DNA of 64,000 bases from Lytechinus variegatus. Lineage: Eukaryota > Echinodermata > Echinoidea > Temnopleuroida > Toxopneustidae. Within the stretch, counting starts at the first letter, position 1; every line of letters starts with the position of its first letter. The stretch is from contig NC_054757.1 of assembly GCF_018143015.1 (NCBI RefSeq), forward strand, positions 2,962,001 to 3,026,000. Direction: 5' to 3'. This document shows, piece by piece, positions 33,807 through 44,820 of the stretch. The position numbers and the translations under genes are program-made. The notes beneath the pieces were generated by a model that had not been told where the DNA came from, did no database searches, and saw nothing but the letters and a program-made list of their open reading frames with translations.

Positions 33807-36587
33807 ATTTTTATGTATATTATTTGCAATGTACAAAGTAAGTCTTAAATTTCACTTTATTATTTTTTTTCTGTATACGAGAACACTTTTTAAAATGAAA
33901 TTGTTCGAGTGTTTGTTATTTTTTTATATTGATGAGCTTCAAATACAGCTCTTATCTCAGTTCACTGCCTCTTCCTTTAGTTAACAAGACATGTTTCATT
34001 TATTCATAATCACTGTTTACTGCTTGGTGTAACGTTGATCCATTTCTAAATTCTTCGATTAGAATTTCCAGCGGTGAAAATCCCAAGCGCCTACGAGTCG
34101 GAGCCGAGATGGGGCGCCCGGATTTCTGGCGTAGATCCCGCGTAGTGGGTCGGAGTCGGCGCCCGGTATGTAAGGGCATTTTTGCGATTTCCATAATGAA
34201 TTGGGCATGGTTTTACAAGGATTATGTTTTGTAGCTTTGAACGTTGTTTATAAGGCTTTGAGTTAGCTAATAAGTAGCAGCAAATTCAGGAGATAACATG
34301 ATGACGTAGGTGTACCGGAGGAATAGTGTGGTATAGGGTTATGTGGATCGACCCAGGGGGCGAAGGGCCACCCCTCCCTATTGCTGGCGAAAAAGGAGGG
34401 TAAAAAAGGAATACAGAGTAGAACAAGAAGAATGAGAAGTCAAGAGAAGGAAAAGAATAAGAAAATGACACGAGGAAGAGAAGTGAGGAAAAAGATGTGA
34501 AGGAGGTGTTGCAAAACTTTCATGATATTTAATAAAAATTTCGCCCGCTCTTCGCGCTCTAATTTCCTGTTTAATTAGACACATATCATATAAATGAGGA
34601 TTATATTGCTATTAAAATGTCTCGTTTTCAGATTGAAATATTAGACTTGCATTTCAGTTCGCGCTTCGCGGTTGCATTATTTGTTTATTCGGATATGTAT
34701 TTCACTCAGGACTACATGCTTAAAATGAGCGGTCCAATATTCAGGTAATTATATCATATATAAAAAAAATCTACCCCACCTATTTGACAAAGCTGGAGCC
34801 GCCTCGGGTTATTCAATTGACTGCATCGCACACAGGGCAATATGTTCTCGTTAAGAAGGGGGGGAGGTGGGTGGGTGGGTGGGGGGGAGCAAAGGGGATC
34901 CTGGGGCAAGTGACCAGAATTTTATTAGAAAAAATACTGTCCCATACTGTTCCATTTTCAAATGAAGATTAAATTATAATCCCCTTACTATTGAAGACAT
35001 TGGTTGGTTTGTCAAAGTCTATGTCAACATAATTTGAATTAAGGGGGAAATTTACTCCAATTCATTTAGTTTTAGAAGGGGTGCATTTTTTAACAGGACC
35101 TCATTAGCACCTCTGAATAGCATTGAATGACCCCCCCCTCCTCCCCGGCCAGGACCTCATTAGCACCTCTGAATAGCATTGAATGACCCCCCTCTCCTCC
35201 CCCGGCATCCGCCCCCCAAAAAAAGGTAAAAGAGGGAGAGGGGAGGGGGTGATGAAACAATAATGGTTACTTCATGCACCCATTATACGAATACAAATTT
35301 TCAAGTGTAAACGTAGTTTATTCCTCCTTGATAACGGTATTACAAACATACATTTATATTAATAGAATTATATATTCAATCTTTGAACATGTTGAAAGTG
35401 AATTTCACAATGTCGTCAACAGACAAGTCATGAGAGTCGACTGCTAATTTGTGATGCACAAATTACACTCGTTCTGGTGCAGAGATGTCGGGCTTTTTGG
35501 TTAAATCCATGTAAAGTACCGTGACCTTGGTTGGTATTAGAAATCTCGTAATGTATCATCGTTGCGGATTAACAGGCAAACAGTAACTTAATACCATGTC
35601 ATCACCCGCCACTCATCACTTCTACACACAAAGCGACTAAGATGGGATTTTTAAAATCAATTTCATTTAAACTAAAAATCTTGGAACTTTGTATATAGGT
35701 TTTTTAAGCTTAAAGATTGGTATACCAGCTAATGCATAGGATTTGGGATTTATTCTAACGGCATGAAAATCGGTCATTAAATAAACAACTTTCACATGGT
35801 CTGTTAAGCTACATGCAAAATGACTTGGCTTTAATAATTCAAAAACTTGATAATGTTGTGTTTCTAATGTTGTTTCTCGATGAAAAATATTTTGCGTCAT
35901 TTCATATCATTATTTTTAACTCAATTTTGGAGGGAGGAGATTTGACTATTGCCCCAAAAGAATAAAAATATCATATTGCTTGAATGCAATTTGAAGGCAA
36001 AGACCACACGATGTATTTTTGCATTATTTACACCATTCACCGTTCGTATCACATCAAATTCTTTACAATATTCTCTGATTTTCACTCCTTGCTGTGAAAT
36101 TGTAATTTATACCGGAAAGGTGAATTCCATTGGCAATATATCGCCATATTTGGTAAACATGAAGACAGACAGTGAGCAAAATCAGCATATTAATGACGGT
36201 GCGGGAACGCACAATTACTGAATATACGGTTTTATATTCCAAAAAGAAATGTGTGATTGAAGAAATAACAAAAATTAGAGAGCCATAAAACCAATATTTT
36301 AACACTTTATGTCTGTCCCATCTTAAAATCCAACGAAGCGCCGACTGCAGCGAGCAGGAAGTCGGCTTGAATCCATCGTCTTAATACGATTCGAACATTT
36401 TGGAGAAAGGATGTTATGCACGCCGAAGGGATGTGTTCAGAGTACGTTGTGGTGTTTTGATTATTATGACATTTTGTCTCTGATTCAGTTCATTGGATAG
36501 TTAGTGATGAAAGTTAACTAAGGATGATGAAAGAAGGATGAAAAAAAAACAGGGCAAGATTATGTCCAACCACCATGGCTGTAGTCA
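33807..36587. other. Intergenic with short duplications
   Basis: 34070-34185 is unusually GC-rich. 35096-35205 holds two tandem copies of a 56-bp unit starting 'aggacctcattagcacctct'. Two GCGCGAAGCGCG-type relics lie near 34550 and 34660. No exon with matching splice sites was recognised. Confidence 0.4.
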
Positions 36588-37015
36588 TACACTCTTAAAA
36601 CAAATCAGTCAAATTGACTAGACCAGTAGTCAGCTGGGTGCAACTGATTTGTCTAGCACATTTCTTACATAATATTCTAGTCAGAAATAGCTCTGTTCTA
36701 GTGAAATACGACTAGAAAATATTTAAATATGACTGGAATAACAGTTACACTCAGCTGACCCTATTAACTAGTCATTTTTGACTGATTTGTTTTTCGAGTG
36801 TACACTCTTAAAACAGATCAGTCAAATTGACCAGACCAGTAGTCAGCAAGCTGCAACTGATTTGTCTAGCACATTTCTTACATAATATTCTAGTCAGAAA
36901 TAGCTCTGTTCTAGTGAAATACGACTAGAAAATATTTAAATATGACTGGAATAACAGTTACACTCAGCTGACCCTATTAGCTAGTCATTTTTGACTGATT
37001 TGTTTTTCGAGTGTA
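36588..37015. mobile_element. Two fused tandem copies of a 215-bp palindromic MITE
   Basis: Each unit starts TACACTCTTAAAAC and ends TTTTTCGAGTGTA, with arms containing ATCAGTCAAA / TTTGACTGAT. The first unit's right end and the second unit's left end share one GTGTACAC at about 36799-36806. The copies differ at only a few bases. Confidence 0.8.
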
Positions 37016-37299
37016 CAGATCAGTAGTCAACTGGGTGCAACTGATATGTGACCGAGGGCATATAGTGACTTTTCTGTCATTTTGTTACCGGTATATCATT
37101 TCATTTGATATTAATAATCGCGACCAAAGCAATGTTTTTAATACAAAAAGATCTCTCATGATAATTTTCTTTTTATTTAATTCTTTATTTTTTTTTCATT
37201 CCTACGGCTTTTAGGCATTTTCTTAGCTTTGTATTTTGTTCAAAGTCTCCCTTAATTTTCATTAAAAAAATGAGAACCTTGCATGTTCATAATATTATT

Positions 37300-37390
37300 T
37301 TCTTGCCTATACTGGGATTCGAACCTGAAACATTGCCATTGTAACTATCGTAATGATTATCCCTTTGCGCCAAGCTGACGAGTTGCTCCA
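37300..37390 (-). mobile_element. tRNA-SINE head fragment
   Basis: On the minus strand GGTTCGAATCC (B box) follows a tRNA-like stretch AATCATTACGATAGTTA. No cloverleaf can be completed, so it is a SINE relic. Confidence 0.45.
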
Positions 37391-37497
37391 GACGTCTATG
37401 GTTAGGCCTACCACTTTAGCTTTTACGATCCGTTTTCATCTTTCCTATTCTTACGCCGGGAAGAAAATGTCGTAGGACAAATAATTTAGCGCTCGGG

Positions 37498-37515
37498 AGG
37501 GGGGGGGGGGGGGGG
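37498..37515. repeat. Poly-G run at the edge of the foldback element
   Basis: Eighteen G in a row directly abut the left terminus at 37516/37517. The right terminus is followed by GGGG. Confidence 0.85.
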
Positions 37516-37521
37516 TTGTTA

Positions 37522-37738
37522 CACCCACAAATGTAATAATCGCCCACAAATGTAATAACGCCCACAAATGTAATAACACTTTACCCACAAATGTAATAAC
37601 GCCCACAAATGTAATAACACTTTACCCACAAATGTAATAATTTCACCCACAAATGTAATAATGCACTTTACCCACAAATGTAATAATTTTTGATCGCCCA
37701 CAAATGTAATAATGACTTTACCCACAAATGTAATAAAT
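37522..37738 (+). repeat. Foldback outer domain, left: ten CCCACAAATGTAATAA units
   Basis: Ten 16-bp units separated by variable spacers of about 2-11 bp (CA, CG, CG, CTTTA, CG, CTTTA, TTCA, CACTTTA, TTTTGATCG, GACTTTA reading inwards). The right arm has the same spacer series in mirror order. Confidence 0.9.
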
Positions 37739-37799
37739 TTGAAGGGATTTTTGGCAAATCCGTTCTGAACTAAAATCGTATAGTAATGCGTTCATTTAG

Positions 37800-39060
37800 C
37801 ACAAAAGTGCAAAGTCTCTTTTCCTGACCCGGTCAATAAACAAATTATAATATAAATCCAAAGTCTTTATTCCAGACCCGGTTGTTTCAAAAATGATAAT
37901 ATGAGCCCAAAGTCTTTATTCCAGACCCGGTTGTTTCAAAAATTATAATATAAATCCAAAGTCTTTATTCCAGACCCGGTTGTTTCAAAAATAATAATAT
38001 AAATCCAAAGTCTTTATTCCAGACCCGGTTGTTTCAAAAATAATAATATGAGCCCAAAGTCTTTATTCCAGACCCGGTTGTTTCAAAAATAATAATATGA
38101 GCCCAAAGTCTTTATTCCAGACCCGGTTGTTTCAAAAATTATAATATAAATCCAAAGTCTTTTCCAGACCCTGTTGTTTCAAAAATTATAATATAAATCA
38201 AAAGTCTTTATTCCAGACCCGGTTGTTTAGAAAATAGTAATATAAGTCCAAAGTCTTTATTCCAGACCCGGTTGTTTAAAAAATAATCATATGAGCCCAA
38301 AGTCTTTATTCCAGACCCGGTTGTTTCAAAAATTATAATATAAATCCAAAGTCTTTTTCCAGACCCTGTTGTTTCAAAAATTATAATATAAATCAAAAGT
38401 CTTTATCCCAGACCCGGTTGTTTAGAAAATAGTAATATAAGTCCAAAGTCTTTATTCCAGACCCGGTTGTTTAAAAAATAATCATATGATCCAAAAGTCT
38501 TTATTCCAGACCCGATTGTTTCAAAAATGATAATATAAGTCCAAAGTCTTTTCTCCAGACCCGGTTGTTTCAAAAATTATAATATAAATCCAAAGTCTTT
38601 TTCCAGACCCTGTTGTTTCAAAAATCATAATATAAATCAAAAGTCTTTTTTCCAGACCCGGTTATTTCAAAAATTATAATTTTAGTCCCATATGAGATAC
38701 ATTAATGATATTCCAGTGGAATAAAAATGAGAATCGAGCTTAGTCTTTTCTCCAGACGCTAATGGTAAATTGAAAATCAAGCATAGTCTTTGCTCCAGAT
38801 CCGGTAACTAAAAGCTGAAACTTTATAGTAATGTGTTTATATAGCACAAAAATGCGAAATCTTTTTTCCAGACCCGGTTAATTAAAAAATTATAATATAA
38901 GTCCAAAGTCTTTTTTCCAGACCCATTTATTTCAAAAATTATAATAATTATAAAAAAACAAAGACCCACGATCCTTTTTATGCTGAATAACATGGAACTG
39001 TAGCGTAGTCTTTCTGTCAGACCCAGTTATAAAAGTCATTAAAAACACAACAACAACAAA
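37800..39060 (+). repeat. Foldback inner domain, left: ~49-bp tandem units
   Basis: More than 20 units of the type 'caaagtctttattccagacc-cggttgtttcaaaaat', with higher-order repetition (a block at about 38130-38290 recurs at about 38320-38480). Confidence 0.9.
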
Positions 39061-39082
39061 ACAAAGACCCTGCAACCATTAA

Positions 39083-39605
39083 AGGTCAAGTCCTCTTCAG
39101 AAAAATGTTGATTTGAATCAATAGAGAAAAATCAGACAAGCACAATGCTGAAAATTTCATCAAAATCGGATGTAAAATAAGAAAGTTATGACATTTCAAA
39201 GTTTTGTTTATTTTTAACAAAATAGTTATATGAACGAGCCAGCTACATCCAAATGAGAGAGTCGATGATGTCACTCACTCACTATTTCTTTTGGTTTTCA
39301 TTTTTTGAATTATACATTATTTCAATTTTTACGAATTTGACGATTAGGACCTCCTTGCCTAAAGCACAAAATGTTAAAATAATAAATTTCCACGTGTTGC
39401 AGGGAGGAATGAAACTTCATTTCACATGACAATGACGAGAAAATAAAAATATTTCATATTTCATTTAAGAAAATACAAAAGAAATAGTGAGTGAGTGATG
39501 TCATCAGTTCCTCATTTGCATACCGACCGAGATGTGCATATAACTGTTTTGTGAAATTTTTCTCTTTTTATTCAAATCAAGTTTTTGTTGGGGTGGACTT
39601 GTCCT
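39083..39605. mobile_element. Palindromic MITE, TTAA family a (copy 2), in the foldback left arm
   Basis: It is flanked by TTAA (39079-39082 and 39606-39609). The ends are AGGTCAAGTCC and GGACTTGTCCT. It matches 5287-5887 closely but lacks about 80 bp of the right inner arm. Confidence 0.8.
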
Positions 39606-39611
39606 TTAAAA

Positions 39612-39822
39612 AAAAATAATTTCTTGTATATTCCTTCCTTTTTTCTATGAAAAAACCTAAATAACAAAACATTAAAATACATATGAAAAAAAAACTGAGA
39701 AATAAGATATCAGTAAACAATAGGGGGATTACTTCCCGAAAACGATAAAGTTGTTGATTGACGATCTATGATATATTATATAAAAGAAAAACATTCTAAC
39801 AAGAGGGGATAACCATTCCATT
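39612..39822. repeat. ~200-bp direct repeat, left copy
   Basis: Shares 'tttcttgtatattc', 'gataagatatcag', 'gggattacttcccg' and 'caagaggggata' with 41034-41222 in the same order and orientation. It brackets the element at 39922-41001. Confidence 0.75.
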
Positions 39823-39921
39823 CCATGTTTTTATTTGGCAATAAGTCATGATTGACTATTTTTTTTTGTATGAGAAGTAGGGTAACAATTTTATTTAGTA
39901 TTATTTTTATTACTTCTTTTT

Positions 39922-41001
39922 GTCTCACCTGCATAGCAGAGTGAGACTATAGGCGCTGCTTTTCCGACGGCGACGGCGGCGGCGTCAACATCAAATCTTA
40001 ACCTAAGGTTAAGTTTTTGAAATGACATCATAACTTAGAAAGTATATAGACCTAGTTCATGAAACTTGGTCATAAGGTTAATCAAGTATTACTTAACATC
40101 CTATCAGAGTTTCATGTCACATGACCAAAGTCAAAGGTCATTTAGGGTCAATGAACTTAGACCATGTTGGGGGAATCAACATCAAAATCTTAACCTGAGG
40201 TTAAGATTTTGAAATATCATCATAACTTAGAAAATGTATAGACCTAGTTCATTAAACTTGGACATAAGGTTAATCAAGTATCACTAAACATCCTGCATGA
40301 GTTTTACGTCACATGACCAAGGTCAAAGGTCATTTAGGGTCAATGAACTTTGGCCGATTTGGAGGTATCTGATGAATTACAATCAAAACTTAAAAAGGTT
40401 TTGGATCTGATTCATGAAACTTGGACATAATAGTAATCAAGTATCACTGAACATCCTGGGCAAGTTTCAGGTCACATGGTCAAGGTCAAAGGTCATTTAG
40501 GGTCAATGAACTTTGGCCGAATTTTTTTTTTTGTGAATTACCATCATAACTTTGAAAGTATGTTGGTCTAGTTCATAAAACTTGGACATAAGAGTAATCA
40601 AGTATCACTGAACATCCTGTGTGCATTTTAGGTCACATGACCAAGGTCAAAGGTCAATGAACTTTGGCCATAATGGGTGTATCTGTTGAATTACCATCAT
40701 AACTTTGCAAGTTTATTGATCTGACTTTTGAAACTTGGACATAAGAGTAATAAAGTATCACTGAATATCCTGTGCAAGTTTCAGGTCACATGATCAAGGT
40801 CAAAGGTCATGTGAGGTTAATGAATTTTGGCCACATTGGGGGTATTTGTTGAATTACCATCCTATCTCAGTAAGTGTATTGGTCTAGTTCATAAAACGTG
40901 GAAATAAGATTAACCAAGTATCACTTAACATCTTGTGCGAGTTATAGTAGTTTTCAAAGTCAGCACTGCTGCTATTTTGAATCGCGTGATGCAGGTGAGA
41001 C
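39922..41001. mobile_element. 1.08-kb element with 13-bp inverted ends and an internal DR1-bearing tandem array
   Basis: Perfect terminal inverted repeats GTCTCACCTGCAT (39922-39934) and ATGCAGGTGAGAC (40989-41001). The interior is five diverged tandem units of about 150-190 bp, each with 'cataact', 'aaacttgg-cataag', 'atcaagtatcact' and the core AGGTCAAAGGTCA or its variant (40128, 40320, 40483, 40644, 40797). No open frame. Confidence 0.7.
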
Positions 41002-41033
41002 GGTCAGAGGCATTCCACTTGTTTATTATTATT

Positions 41034-41222
41034 ATTTCTTGTATATTCATTCCTTTTTTTTATGAAAAAAACACAAAACCTTTAAATACATATAAAACAA
41101 AAAAAATGAGGAATAAGATATCAGCACACAATATGGGGATTACTTCCCGTAAACGATAAGGTTGTTGATCGACGATCCATGAGATATTATATAAAAGAAA
41201 ATCATTCTAGCAAGAGGGGATA
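41034..41222. repeat. ~200-bp direct repeat, right copy
   Basis: Partner of 39612-39822. The two copies are about 90 percent alike by eye. Neither begins TG nor ends CA. Confidence 0.75.
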
Positions 41223-41613
41223 AAGTTTTAACAAGTTCTTCGGTATTTTAAATTTTCAGTGTACCAAGCACCATTTGTAATATATTCAGCATTTCTTTTT
41301 ATTAGTTACAATTCCAATAATCTCAGTGGCCTAAGATATATTTTCTGGGGTTATATTGACCCGTTAAGTAAGTAAAGAGAGAGAGAGAGAGGATTTATGT
41401 GATCAAGAAGTGATAAGATAGGAAAAAAAAACTGATTTGAAATGACTGAAAGAGAGACAGGCAAAGAAAGAAGGGCCCCCTCCCACACCCGTACCAGAGT
41501 TACGGAGTTAGGCTGTCCCGTCGGTGGATTCAGGTCCATCAACATCTTGAGGTTTAATCTTTCCAGGGGGCAAACGTATGTGTGTGTGGATTACAGGCGC
41601 ACGCCACAACGAC

Positions 41614-41801
41614 CAGTGTGTGTGTGTGTGTGTATTTGAGTTTTGTCAGACGTGTATCAATCAGATATGATTATTTACGTCTGGGACCGACCTTTAACGT
41701 CACCATCCGAAAGACGTGACCAGGGCTCGAACCTCGACCCTCTGCATCAATTTGTAACTTCCCCACAGCTTGGATTACAGGCGCACGCCACAACGCCCAG
41801 T
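41614..41801 (-). mobile_element. SINE with 7SL/Alu-like head, copy A
   Basis: From 41801 on the minus strand: GGGCGTTGTGGCGTGCGCC, then TGTAATCCAAGCT. By eye 21 of 26 bases agree with the start of human 7SL RNA (GGCGCGGTGGCGCGTGCC and on). A perfect B box GGTTCGAGCCC (41733-41723) sits about 70 nt in, the Alu/7SL spacing. Next come a body with GATGGTGACGTTAAAGGTCG and a (CA)n tail. A second head-like copy follows the tail at 41588-41616. Confidence 0.7.
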
Positions 41802-42004
41802 CTTTAAATATGGTGTAGTCTTTGCTCTAGACCCATGCAGTTATTTCAAAATAGGAAATTATTAGAAACGATAAAAACAGACAAACAATATTAACCAAGA
41901 CGCCACAATATCATTGATGTAGAATAACGTTGTTGTTGTTGTTATTTTGGGTTTTTAAGGCGCGTACCATTCAGATCTGAATATTTACGCCTTTTATTAA
42001 TTTG

Positions 42005-42085
42005 ACGTTTTTGTGGTATTCAATTCAATTCAATTTTATTTATTTCACTTCCATCAAACAAAAACAAGTTGTATACCAACTTACG
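42005..42085 (-). mobile_element. Probable LINE 3' tail near the foldback axis
   Basis: On the minus strand the text ends AAATAAATAAAATTGAATTG, a tail typical of CR1/L2-like LINEs in marine invertebrates. Only about 80 bp is recognisable. Confidence 0.35.
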
Positions 42086-42169
42086 GTATGCCTTATCACA
42101 GGGTTTTATAGTTTGGGAGATGCTGGTGTCTAAGTTTTTAGATTAATCTTTTGCTTAATTTGTATTTTA

Positions 42170-44525
42170 AGAGAACTGGATGTGGGGTAAAGACAACTCT
42201 CTAAACCCAAGCATTTAACTGGGTTTAATTTTAAAGATTGGTCTTAGCTTTGATTTTTTTTTCAATATTTGTTTATCTTATAAATAGCTGGGTCTAGACG
42301 AAGGTCTAAGCATAATAATAATGTTATTCAACAGGAATAAGAATATGACAAAGTCTTATGTTTTTAAGATTGTTTGAATTAATTTCTAAATGACTGGGTC
42401 TGGAATAGAGACAACGCTCTAAACATGTGCTTTTGTACTTGGTCTTAATTTGGAGGATTGTTGGTTCTTAGATTCGTTGTTGGGGGTTGGGATTTATTGT
42501 TTTTTTTATTCTTGAAATAATTGTGTCTGGAGGAAAGTCTACAATCGATCTCCATGTTATTCCACAAAAGTAAGATTATTGGGTATTTGTTTTAGACAAT
42601 TTTATTTTTAAATAATAACCAAGTCTGGAAAATGGACGTTTTCTTTGCAAATGCATAATTACAATGTTTTGTAGGGGTCTTAGTATTATTATACAAAAGA
42701 ATCTGGGTGTGGGGTACAGACATATTTTTTACTGGGTGTAATTTTTGAAAACTGGTTTTAGATTTGATTTTCTTTTTTAATTCATTTCTTAGATAACCTG
42801 GTCTGGAGGAAAGAGTACGTTTTACAACTCATGTTATTCCAAGAGAATATGATAGGGTCTTATGTTAGATTTTTTTTCCGTAATTTTTGTAATAATTAGG
42901 TCTGGAATAAAGACAACATTCTAAACCTCTTTTTTAAAACATGTTCTTAGGTTCAAGGATTGCTTGGTATTAGATTTGGAGTTATTTATATTTTTACTCT
43001 TAGCCTTATTTTGAAAAACAAATGACTGGGTCTGACTGAAAGACTACGCTATATGTCCATGTTATCCAGCATTAATAAGATTATGGGGTCTTTATACGGT
43101 TTTTGTTGTTGTTGTTGTATTGTTATTTACAATTTTTGAATAACAGGGTTTGGAGAAAAGGCTAAGCTCGATTTTCTTTTTTTCCACTGGAATATCATTA
43201 TGGTATCTTAGTTTGGACTTATATTGTAATTTTTGAAATAACTGGGTCTGGAAAAAAGACTTTGGACTTACATTATAATTTTTGAAACTACTGCGTCTGG
43301 AAAAAGACTTTGGACTTTTGTGCTATATGAAGGCATTACTATAGGGTTTTAGTTTTTAGTTTTAAATAACCGGGTCTGGAGAAAAGACTATGCTTGATTC
43401 TCAATTTACTCATAGCGCGTATATTCACAATACGTTCAGTATAATTTAAAACAACAACAAAGACTTTGATTCCACCAGTTTTAATTAACTGGGTCTGGAG
43501 AGAAGACTAGGCTCGATTCTCATTTTTATTCCACCGGAACATCATTATCGTATCTTAGTTTGGACTTATATCATAATATTTGAAACAACCGGGTCTGGAA
43601 TAAAGACTTTGGGCTCATATTATTATTTTTGAAACAACCGGGTCTGGAATAAAGACTTTGGATTTATATTATAATTTTTGAAACAACCGGGTCTGGAATA
43701 AAGACTTTGGGCTCATATTATCATTTTTGAAACAACCGGGTCTGGAATAAAGACTTTGGATTTATATTAATTTTTTGAAACATCCGGGTCTGGAAAAAGA
43801 CTTTGGATTTATATTATAATTTTTGAAACAACCGGGTCTGGAGAAAAGACTTTGGACTTATATTATCATTTTTGAAATGACCGGGTCTGGAAAAAGACTA
43901 TGGATTTATATTATAATTTTTGAAACAACAAAAAGACTTTAGGCTCATATGATTATTTCTTAAACAACCGGGTCTGGAATAAAGACTTTGTACTTATATT
44001 ATAATTTTTGAAACAACCGGGTCTGGAATAAAGACTTTGGGCTCATATTATTATTTTGAAACAACAGGGTCTGGAATAAAGACTTTGGATTTATATTATA
44101 ATTTTTGAAACAACCGGGTCTGGAAAAAGACTTTGGATTTATATTATAATTTTTGAAACAACGGGGTCTGGAGAAAAGACTTTGGACTTATATTATTATT
44201 TTTTAAACAACCGGGTCTGGAATAAAGACTTTTGGATTTATATTATAATTTTTGAAACAACAGGGTCTGGAAAAAGACTTTGGATTTATATTATAATTTT
44301 TTAAACAACCGGGTCTGGAGAAACGACTTTGGACTTATATTATCATTTTTGAAACAATCGGGTCTGGAATAAAGACTTTAGGCTCATATGATTATTTCTT
44401 AAACAACCGGGTCTGGAATAAAGACTTTGGGCTCATATTATTATTTTTGAAACAACCGGGTCTGGAATAAAGACTTTGGATTTATATTATAATTTGTTAA
44501 TTGACCGGGTCAGGAAAAGAGACTT
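42170..44525 (-). repeat. Foldback inner domain, right: ~49-bp tandem units
   Basis: Inverted relative to 37800-39060: 'gaaacaaccgggtctggaat-aaagactttgg'. From 43560 outward the units are nearly identical; from 42170 to 43020 they are strongly diverged and have no complete partner in the left arm. Confidence 0.88.
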
Positions 44526-44599
44526 TGCACTTTTGTGCTATATGAACGCATTACTATACGATTTTAGTTCAGAACGGATTAGCCAAAAATCCCTTCAAA

Positions 44600-44820
44600 T
44601 TTATTACATTTGTGGGTAAAGTCATTATTACATTTGTGGGCGATCAAAAATTATTACATTTGTGGGTAAAGTGCATTATTACATTTGTGGGTGAAATTAT
44701 TACATTTGTGGGTAAAGTGTTATTACATTTGTGGGCGTTAATAGCTCTATGATTTGTGGGTAAAGTGTTATTACATTTGTGGGCGTTATTACATTTGTGG
44801 GCGTTATTACATTTGTGGGT
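44600..44820 (-). repeat. Foldback outer domain, right: ten TTATTACATTTGTGGG units
   Basis: Mirror image of 37522-37738. The seventh unit counted outward (44744-44760) is degenerate; all others are intact. Confidence 0.9.

Noticed and set aside
37519-37725. Repeat-spacer pattern resembling a CRISPR array
   Set aside because: The 16-bp units with 2-11-bp spacers are mirrored at 44600-44820 as arms of a foldback transposon, and the genome is animal.
39612-41222. Direct repeats of ~200 bp considered as LTRs
   Set aside because: They lack TG...CA ends, a primer site or any coding remnant between them. The interior is an element with its own inverted ends.
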